Assembly (NCBI RefSeq): GCF_036825875.1
Contig: NZ_DAISXK010000003.1
Location: 61,496-125,495 of the forward strand
From: Paucihalobacter sp036825875
GTDB taxonomy: Bacteria > Bacteroidota > Bacteroidia > Flavobacteriales > Flavobacteriaceae
DNA length: 64,000 nucleotides
Direction: 5' to 3'
Below are positions 54,556-61,232 of this stretch, piece by piece. The translations under genes and the position numbers were made by a program. A model generated the notes under the pieces. It made no database searches. It was not told the origin of the DNA and saw nothing but the letters and a program-made list of their open reading frames with translations. The first letter of the stretch is position 1. The number at the start of each line of letters is the position of its first letter.

Positions 54556-54811
54556 ATTAAAGACAATATCTAAATCTAATAGGTGTATTATAGATCAATC
54601 CAGCTAAGTGCTTATTGTTAGATTTTTTAAAATTTGATTCCTGTCGAAATTGCTTCTTAACCATTTAGAAATTATTCAAATTGAAACGCTATATATATAA
54701 GCTCATTGAAGACGCAGAGCTCCTAAATGGTAATACGGATAGCTTATTAGAAAAGTGGAAATTAGATTTTAAAGTTTATTCTTCAATTCACACATTTAAC
54801 TTAATAGGAAC

Positions 54812-54857
54812 CACAAAAAAAAAGCATCCAATGCCGAGCTATACGGGAGGATGCTTT
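54812..54857 (-). terminator. Terminator of the OmpA-type gene
   Basis: AAAGCATCC / GGATGCTTT stem with a 19-nt loop. Read leftward it is followed by a run of nine T. It lies 23 bp after the stop at 54880. The 395-bp region between nrdA and this gene has no other convincing feature; a 62-codon frame at 54681-54869 overlaps this hairpin and is not called. Confidence 0.8.
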
Positions 54858-54879
54858 ATTAATATATAAATGGACTTTA

Positions 54880-55728
54880 TTAATTTGCCTCCATCATAGC
54901 AAAGAATTTATCAATATTAGGCATCAAAATAATTCGTGTTCTACGGTTTTTTGCACGGTTGGTGTCTGAATTATTTTCTACAAGTGGTTGAAAGCTCCCG
55001 CGACCAGAGGCAATCAATTGTTCTGGCGTAACCTTAAATTGATTTTGTAGTTTTCTTACTACAGAAGTGGCGCGTAATACACTTAAATCCCAGTTATCTG
55101 CAATTTTATCGGTGTTAATAGATCTCGAGTCGGTATGACCTTCTACCATAACATCTAAACTTGGTTCAGAGTTAATGACGTCGGCTAATTTTTTTAAAAT
55201 TTTATCAGCTTTATTACCAACATTGTAACTGGCGGTATTAAATAACATATCGTCTGCAATAGAAATCATAACCACCGTTTCGTTAATATCTATAACAATA
55301 TCATTATCCTCGTTTAGATCTGAATTACTAATGGCTTTGTTAAGATTATACTGAACGGCTAAATTCATAGAATCCTTAAGGGTTGTTGCTTTAGCTAATT
55401 TTCCTTGATCCACGTTTTTAAGTGTCTCACGCATTTTTTCGCGACTAATACCAGAGGTAACTGTACCATCTTTTGATACTTCAAATTTTGCTTTATTGTC
55501 TATGGTCAACCCCTCTACGTCATCGTTAAGTGATTGTATTTTTGAGTTGTATTCGTTAACTCGCGACTCAATAATTGCAAATTTGTTTTCTAAGTCTTCT
55601 TTTTCCACCCTAGTTTTAGTGAGTTCACTTAAAATTTGGCCCTTTTCTTGTTCAAGGGCAACATATTTTTTCTTCGATACACATGAGCTTAATATGATTA
55701 CTGCTAATAAAATTAAAATGTTTTTCAT
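54880..55728 (-). CDS. OmpA/MotB-domain lipoprotein
   Basis: A 282-residue outer-membrane-linked lipoprotein. The start is ATG 55728 (MKNILILLAVIILSSC), with lipobox Cys16; 12 codons upstream are in frame but precede the signal. Residues about 25-85 form a coiled coil (LEQEKGQILSELTKTRVEKEDLENKF). The C-terminal OmpA-like peptidoglycan-binding domain (about 150-275) contains VMVEGHTDSRSI and NRAKNRRTRIILMPN. It anchors the outer membrane to the cell wall. Monocistronic. Confidence 0.9.
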   Translation of the reverse strand: MKNILILLAVIILSSCVSKKKYVALEQEKGQILSELTKTRVEKEDLENKFAIIESRVNEYNSKIQSLNDDVEGLTIDNKAKFEVSKDGTVTSGISREKMRETLKNVDQGKLAKATTLKDSMNLAVQYNLNKAISNSDLNEDNDIVIDINETVVMISIADDMLFNTASYNVGNKADKILKKLADVINSEPSLDVMVEGHTDSRSINTDKIADNWDLSVLRATSVVRKLQNQFKVTPEQLIASGRGSFQPLVENNSDTNRAKNRRTRIILMPNIDKFFAMMEAN

Positions 55729-56206
55729 AATATATTTCTTGGTTAATATATTATGTACGCTCAAAGTTTTAGTTTAGACGTTAGTACAGTTGTTTTTTTC
55801 TAATTCAATGTTAAAAGTTAAAAAACTTAGAAAGTCTAGTGATATTTAATACACGAATGGGATAACTCTTGCTCTGAAACACGATGTCCTAAGCAGACAA
55901 ATAATTGAAGCGTTTTTTTGAAGTAAACGTAATGTTAATTCAACATTAGAACTGAAGGTTTATTAACCTTATAGGCAAATATTGTGTCCATTCTTTAATA
56001 AATATAAATGGGGAAATAAATAACCAACCAAAAGAGTCCTCACTTAAAAATATGAGATTAATTATTATAAGTATATATAAGGCACCTCAAATTTGGGGTG
56101 CTTTTTTTGCCTACATATTTGTTAGATGATTTCTGATTTTTTTGCGTTTATATTGGCCGATACCAACCAGATGTTTTTAAGTGTAACATCTTTTATTATG
56201 ACATGA
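55729..56206. other. 478-bp intergenic region with an orphan terminator
   Basis: Between two leftward genes. It holds the palindrome AAGGTTTATTAACCTT (55955-55970) and a rightward terminator at 56081-56108. No rightward gene precedes the terminator; the only frame (25 codons from 56052) runs through the hairpin. A small RNA is possible. The promoter of the OmpA gene must also lie here. Confidence 0.45.
56081..56108 (+). terminator. Orphan rho-independent terminator
   Basis: GCACCTCAA pairs with TTGGGGTGC (one T-G wobble), then seven T. Both flanking genes are leftward, so it ends an unannotated rightward transcript. Confidence 0.7.
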
Positions 56207-56947
56207 CTAATTCAATAGGGTATCGGTACCAAGGTATTTATCGTCTTTATTGTAATACCATCTTCTAATTTTGGGCATTTTTATACCACCAATTTCGGTT
56301 TCTTGAAAAAGTAAAATATATTCGCCACTTTCCTTAATGATATTTCTGTTTTTGTCAGTTTTAAAGAATTGATATACTTCTAAGGCGAAAGTTTTTGGAT
56401 TGAAATAAAAAAACCAAACGTCATCTCCAACACCTTCGTTATAACTTACTTTAAGCCTCAGATATTCTTTACCTTTAAATGTGGTTTTCAAAACACTATT
56501 TTGAATAATAGCACCTGGATCTTTAGCTTTCATAGGTAAACCATAAAGATAAGTGTAGTAATTTTTTAACATGTAAGCGCGATCGCAATTCAGGTTATTT
56601 AATTTGGCCTCTGTTTCGTTAAAGCTAATTTTACCATTTAACATTAATTCACATTCGTTTTTATCAACAATATAGGTGGTGTTTATATTGTTTCGCTGAG
56701 CCTGTAAATAAAAATAATCTAATCCGATATTAATTGCTACTGTGCTTTTTCTTGGACTCTGTTTTGGAGCGGTCATTTCAATGATTAGCGTGTCATTGAA
56801 ATTTTGCCATCTTTGGTGAGGATCATGGTGTTGTATGGCAGCTTCTAAAAGCTGTTCTGCATTCATGTTTTGGGCTTGTGAAGCGCTAACTAATAATAGC
56901 AGAATTAAAAGGAATTGGGTTGCTTTTAAAAAGAGGGGCAGAGTCAT
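56207..56947 (-). CDS. DUF6503 family secreted protein
   Basis: A 246-residue protein with a signal peptide (ATQFLLILLLLVSASQAQ). The body matches the DUF6503 type of Bacteroidota, a LolA/LppX-like beta-sheet pattern: LLEAAIQHHDPHQRWQNF near the N-terminus, then NTTYIVDKNECELMLNGK, DDVWFFYFNPKTFALEVYQFF and IGGIKMPKIRRWYYNKDDKYLGTD. It probably binds a lipid or hydrophobic ligand, by fold analogy only. Monocistronic, divergent from the PiT-like gene. Confidence 0.82.
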   Translation of the reverse strand: MTLPLFLKATQFLLILLLLVSASQAQNMNAEQLLEAAIQHHDPHQRWQNFNDTLIIEMTAPKQSPRKSTVAINIGLDYFYLQAQRNNINTTYIVDKNECELMLNGKISFNETEAKLNNLNCDRAYMLKNYYTYLYGLPMKAKDPGAIIQNSVLKTTFKGKEYLRLKVSYNEGVGDDVWFFYFNPKTFALEVYQFFKTDKNRNIIKESGEYILLFQETEIGGIKMPKIRRWYYNKDDKYLGTDTLLN

Positions 56948-57139
56948 TTCGCAAAATATTTAAATCATTAAACGGATTATTAAATATAAGTTATAATCTG
57001 TGATTTTTTTTATTAATTTGTGCTGTATTCATTTTAGATTAAAAGTTAACAATAAAACAACATTAGAACCCAAACACAAATTTAATATTACCTTAATATT
57101 GCAGTCTAAAACTAGTTTGTCGCTTTACATCTAAGCTTA

Positions 57140-58267
57140 ATGAAACATAAACTTCGCGATCGAAATACACCCTATCTTAACGTTCTAGATTATTTAGTTC
57201 AAGAAAAAGTTTTTTTAACCATCGTTATTTTAGGAATCATCCTATCTATTGTATCGGTGAATTTTGGACAGTCTGCCATGTGGGTTGGTTTTTTCTTTGC
57301 GGCTTATGCTGCTGTTTCAAACGACAGTATTCAATCTTTAGGAACCTTTATTGAAAGTAATAAAGCCCGAAAATGGTGGGTTTTATGGCTGTTTACTGGA
57401 ACAATTTTTCTTGGTGTTGTTACTTTTAGTTGGTTTTATTTTAATGGCGATGTTACCTATCAGCGCTTGTTAACCGATGATGGCGTTACCAAATATCCAC
57501 ATCCAGAGAATTTCAGTTTTTTTCAAATTGTAGCACCACTAGTATTAATAATCCTCACACGGTTAAGGATGCCAGTTTCAACAACTTTTTTATTGTTAAG
57601 TGTTTTCAGCGCAGATACCTCAGGTATAACTTCTGTGGTTTTTAAGAGTTGGACTGGTTATATTATGGCATTCATGATATCATTTGCCATTTGGTATTTT
57701 TCCTATAATATTATTCGAAAATATTTTAAAAGTAGAAAAGCCCACATAGGGTGGACGGTCGTTCAATGGGCAGTTAGTGGGACGTTATGGGGTGTTTGGG
57801 TAATGCAAGATGGTGCCAACATCGCGGTGTTTTTACCAAGACAACAAACAGCTTTTCAATTTATAATATTTGCACTTACTATTTTCATAGGCATGGGCTT
57901 GCTATTTTACTTGCGCGGTGACAAAATTCAGCAAGTAGTAAGTGAAAAAGTCAGAATTTCAGATGTTAGAGCAGCCACACTGATAGATTTTTCCTATGTG
58001 CTTTTACTCATCTATAAATTGTTTATCAGCACAGTGCCGATGAGTACTACCTGGGTGTTTTTAGGGGTTATTGGTGGCAGAGAAATAGCTGTAAGTTTAA
58101 TAAGACGCAAAGCAGGTAAAAAACATAAAGTAAAAGCATTAAAAATGGTGGTAAAAGACTTCAGTTATGCTATGATTGGTTTACTGATTTCAATTATGTT
58201 GGCCATCGGAGCTAATAGAACCGTTAGAGATGAAATTTGGAATTACATCGCGAGCATCTTCAATTAA
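57140..58267 (+). CDS. PiT-like membrane protein (divergent phosphate permease homologue)
   Basis: A 375-residue inner-membrane protein with about nine helices. Both PiT half-signatures can be seen in altered form: SNDSIQSLGTFI (about 61-72, for GANDxxNxxGT), MPVSTTFLLLS, and VPMSTTWVFLGVIGGREIAVS near the C-terminus. This suggests a divergent relative of phosphate/sodium symporters; the substrate is not certain. It ends directly against the convergent PiT gene with no base between the two stop codons. Confidence 0.72.
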   Translation: MKHKLRDRNTPYLNVLDYLVQEKVFLTIVILGIILSIVSVNFGQSAMWVGFFFAAYAAVSNDSIQSLGTFIESNKARKWWVLWLFTGTIFLGVVTFSWFYFNGDVTYQRLLTDDGVTKYPHPENFSFFQIVAPLVLIILTRLRMPVSTTFLLLSVFSADTSGITSVVFKSWTGYIMAFMISFAIWYFSYNIIRKYFKSRKAHIGWTVVQWAVSGTLWGVWVMQDGANIAVFLPRQQTAFQFIIFALTIFIGMGLLFYLRGDKIQQVVSEKVRISDVRAATLIDFSYVLLLIYKLFISTVPMSTTWVFLGVIGGREIAVSLIRRKAGKKHKVKALKMVVKDFSYAMIGLLISIMLAIGANRTVRDEIWNYIASIFN

Positions 58268-60523
58268 CTATTCATCTATTGGAGTGTCGTTAAATTCTTT
58301 ATAGCGTTTCAAAATAATCATTAACGAGACAATCATATCTTCTGCTTTTTTCAGCAAATCAAAATACAATCGCATATTTTTGGCACCGTTTTCTTGCGAA
58401 CTGGTTCTTTGAATCTGTTGTTCTAACGAGTCATTAATGTACTTTTGAATACTTTCCAGTTCTTTTATCAAGGATTTTAATTTTGAAAAATCTAACTTTC
58501 GAAAGCTGTCATTTATTTTAGGAAACACTTCTTTGGTTTTTATATCTACTGACTTCAAACCACGAATTTGATTAAAAGTAAGGTTTTTGTGGTTATTGCT
58601 AACGTGCAGATAACTGCTTTTAATCATCTGACTGATGGCATAATTTATGGACTGAAGATCGTCTAAGGTGAGGATGTAAAATTTATAAGCAGCTGTGCTC
58701 AATCCTTTTTTTGAATTGATTTGATTAAATATTAGCTCCTTTAAAATGTCTATTTCAGAATGGATATCAGTAATACTTTTTCTGTTTTGCTTTAGCTTTT
58801 TGGCATCTAACAATCCTAAATTTTTAATCACCTCACCAAAAAGGCTATTTAGTTTTGAAAAAATTTCTGAAATAGTATACGAATATCTAGAAGTAATTTC
58901 GTGAATACTATTGAGTTCTTCGGGGTTGAATTTCTTCTTAGCCTTTAATTTAGACAACCGCTTTCTGTGCTGAATGGCACTTTTTATTAATATAAATGTC
59001 AGTAAGCAGACCAGCACTAAAATTGCTGGAAGACCGCCAAAATTAATAAGTATAACGATAATTCCAGAAACCACAAAAGCTAGTAATGAAGTTATGAGCC
59101 AACTTGCAATAACATTTAATACACCTGCGACGCGGTAAACAGCGCTTTCTCTGTTCCAGGCTCTATCCGCGAGTGCCGTACCCATAGCGACCATAAATGT
59201 TACGTAGGTTGTGGAAAGTGGCAGTTGCCATGAGGTTGCAATAGATATGAGAACACTCGCCACCATTAAATTCACAGACGCTCTTATCAAGTCGAACGAA
59301 GGCGCTTTTAATTGAGGCGTTGAAACCGAAATTTTCTGAAACCTGTTGTCTATTTGCTTTAAAGTTAGAGTTGGAATAATTTTATTGAAAAAATAACCAA
59401 TACCGACTCCTGTTTTCACTATAAATCGAGAGGTACCATGTGGTTTAAACCTTTCAAAACCTTCATTTTGTCTGGCGAGGTTGATTTCGGTTTCAGTCAC
59501 TAAAAACACACGTTTAGAAAGCCAGAGTGTGCCAACCATCACAATACCAGCTAAAATTAGGATGTAATATGGTGTTTGTACTGTATTAATTAAACCTGAC
59601 ATGTTAAATTCGGTGGCCGAAATAGGCATTATTGAGCTGGCTTCAACAAACAACTCAAACGACTGTATTGCAGCCACGGGAACGCCAATAAAATTAACCA
59701 AATCGTTGCCAGCGAAAGAAAGCGCAAGTCCAAACAAACCAAGTAGCACAATTAGTTTTAAAATATTTAGTTTAAAAACTGTGTCAAGTATAAAAGCTGA
59801 AATACTAGAGATAATTAAAATAGATACGAATGAAACTATAAGGTGATTGGTTATCCAATTAATTATAAAAGTATCAATTAAGATAGTGCTGCCAAAACCT
59901 CTTAAAATGACAAATATGCCGATGCAACTCCACGCAAAACCGGCAAATACAGATTTTAATAATCTTGAAGAGTTTTTAAATTCAAAGGTAAATAGCAGTC
60001 TAGAAATAAATTGCACAAAGGCACCAATCACGAAGGCTAGAAATATGCTTATCAAAATTCCTTTTATTATAGTGGTGATTTTTGACAAATTAATAAACTG
60101 TGAAATCTTAGAAAATGATTCACCAGTTTCAAAAATTTGAATCAAGCCCATCGACACAGCTGCGCCTAAAAGACAAAACAGGATAGAAACGGTGGTAGAG
60201 GTGGGAATACCTATCGAGTTAAAAAAATTGATAAGTAATATATCGGCAATCATAACACTTATAAATACAATCATAAGTTCATGAAAACTGAACAAATCGG
60301 GCTGAAAAACACCAACGCGCGCTATTTCCATTAAACCAGAAGAAAAAACTGCACCAAGTGCCAAACCAAAACTAGCTACTATTAAAATAGTTTTAATTGG
60401 AAATGCTTTTGACCCAATAGCAGAGTTTAAAAAATTCACAGCATCATTACTAACACCAACTATCAAGTCAATGAAAGCAAGAATAATAATTATGATTATT
60501 AAAAGTGTATAAAAACTATCCAT
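58268..60523 (-). CDS. PiT family inorganic phosphate transporter with PhoU-like C-terminus
   Basis: A 751-residue protein. The N-terminal membrane region (1-525) carries two PiT repeats: GVSNDAVNFLNSAIGSKA (22-39) with GIPTSTTVSILFCLLGAAV, and FAGNDLVNFIGVPVAAIQSF with LPLSTTYVTFMVAMGTALADRAW. The cytosolic C-terminal 210 residues are helical and PhoU-like (SRYSYTISEIFSKLNSLFGEV...), as in other Bacteroidota PiT proteins. Low-affinity phosphate uptake is the expected role. It shares its 3' end with the PiT-like gene on the opposite strand. Confidence 0.9.
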   Translation of the reverse strand: MDSFYTLLIIIIIILAFIDLIVGVSNDAVNFLNSAIGSKAFPIKTILIVASFGLALGAVFSSGLMEIARVGVFQPDLFSFHELMIVFISVMIADILLINFFNSIGIPTSTTVSILFCLLGAAVSMGLIQIFETGESFSKISQFINLSKITTIIKGILISIFLAFVIGAFVQFISRLLFTFEFKNSSRLLKSVFAGFAWSCIGIFVILRGFGSTILIDTFIINWITNHLIVSFVSILIISSISAFILDTVFKLNILKLIVLLGLFGLALSFAGNDLVNFIGVPVAAIQSFELFVEASSIMPISATEFNMSGLINTVQTPYYILILAGIVMVGTLWLSKRVFLVTETEINLARQNEGFERFKPHGTSRFIVKTGVGIGYFFNKIIPTLTLKQIDNRFQKISVSTPQLKAPSFDLIRASVNLMVASVLISIATSWQLPLSTTYVTFMVAMGTALADRAWNRESAVYRVAGVLNVIASWLITSLLAFVVSGIIVILINFGGLPAILVLVCLLTFILIKSAIQHRKRLSKLKAKKKFNPEELNSIHEITSRYSYTISEIFSKLNSLFGEVIKNLGLLDAKKLKQNRKSITDIHSEIDILKELIFNQINSKKGLSTAAYKFYILTLDDLQSINYAISQMIKSSYLHVSNNHKNLTFNQIRGLKSVDIKTKEVFPKINDSFRKLDFSKLKSLIKELESIQKYINDSLEQQIQRTSSQENGAKNMRLYFDLLKKAEDMIVSLMIILKRYKEFNDTPIDE

Positions 60524-60760
60524 TTATAAGCTGTATACGAAGTAATTAACTGAGTTGTTTTACGCTATTTTTAAATAGGTCCTAGCGTGAAATATAAGTA
60601 AAAGTACATAAACACACACATAATTTTAGATGTTTTTGGTTAATTTTTCTACTTTCAAAGTTAATAAAATGTAAACACAGAAATTGCATAAAATCAGCAC
60701 ATTAAAACTTTAATGTTAAATTAATGTTACCAAAATGTATCATAATTGTAAAATTATACA

Positions 60761-60768
60761 TATATTTG
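60761..60768 (+). promoter_or_regulatory. -7 box of the MORN-like gene
   Basis: TATATTTG, full match to TAnnTTTG, 31 bp before the ATG. The only TTG nearby (60746-60748) is 12 bp away, too close for a standard -33. Confidence 0.5.
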
Positions 60769-60799
60769 TAAAGTAATTATTAACCAAATCTGTATTATT

Positions 60800-61159
60800 A
60801 TGAGAAAATTACTAATATTAATTGTAGCGCTTATTTGTTCAGCGGCGGTATTTTCACAAGAAACTAAAGAAAATGAATATACTGTAAAGAACAATGTAAT
60901 TGAAGTTACCATGTTTCATGATAACGGGCAGATTAGTCAAACAGGTTTCTACACCTTAGATGGGAAACTGCAAGGCAACTGGTTTAGCTATGATGTTCAC
61001 GGAAAAAAGGTTGCAGCTGCCAAATATGACAATGGCAATAAGGTTGGCAAGTGGTTTTTCTGGAATGATAAAACTTTAAAAGAAGTAGATTATAGCACCA
61101 ATGCTATTGTTAGTGTTGTAGAGTGGTCTAATGATAGAACTTTGGTTTCTAGAGATTAA
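60800..61159 (+). CDS. Small secreted MORN-like protein
   Basis: A 119-residue protein with a signal peptide (MRKLLILIVALICSAAVFSQ). It contains MORN/YwqK-like strands: VTMFHDNGQISQTGFYT-, GKLQGNWFSYDVHGKK-, AAAKYDNGNKVGKWFFW. YwqK-type proteins are sometimes labelled antitoxins, but an exported form is unlikely to be one. A TATATTTG box lies at 60761-60768, and a terminator follows at 61182. It is monocistronic. Confidence 0.85.
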   Translation: MRKLLILIVALICSAAVFSQETKENEYTVKNNVIEVTMFHDNGQISQTGFYTLDGKLQGNWFSYDVHGKKVAAAKYDNGNKVGKWFFWNDKTLKEVDYSTNAIVSVVEWSNDRTLVSRD

Positions 61160-61181
61160 ATTTATAATATATAAGTAAAAT

Positions 61182-61213
61182 AAAAGAGCTGGGATTTTTC
61201 CCAGCTCTTTTAT
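61182..61213. terminator. Bidirectional terminator
   Basis: 13-bp stem AAAAGAGCTGGGA / TCCCAGCTCTTTT with a TTTT loop and A/T-rich flanks on both sides. It serves the MORN-like gene (rightward) and the TonB receptor gene (leftward, stop at 61233). Confidence 0.93.
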
Positions 61214-61232
61214 TTTATAAAGAATTATCAAT

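Noticed and set aside
54681..54869. Open frame of 62 codons between nrdA and the OmpA gene
   Set aside because: Its 3' third is the leftward terminator hairpin of the OmpA gene, it needs a TTG start, and the translation resembles nothing known.
60800..61159. Toxin-antitoxin antitoxin (YwqK label)
   Set aside because: It has a secretion signal and no adjacent toxin gene.
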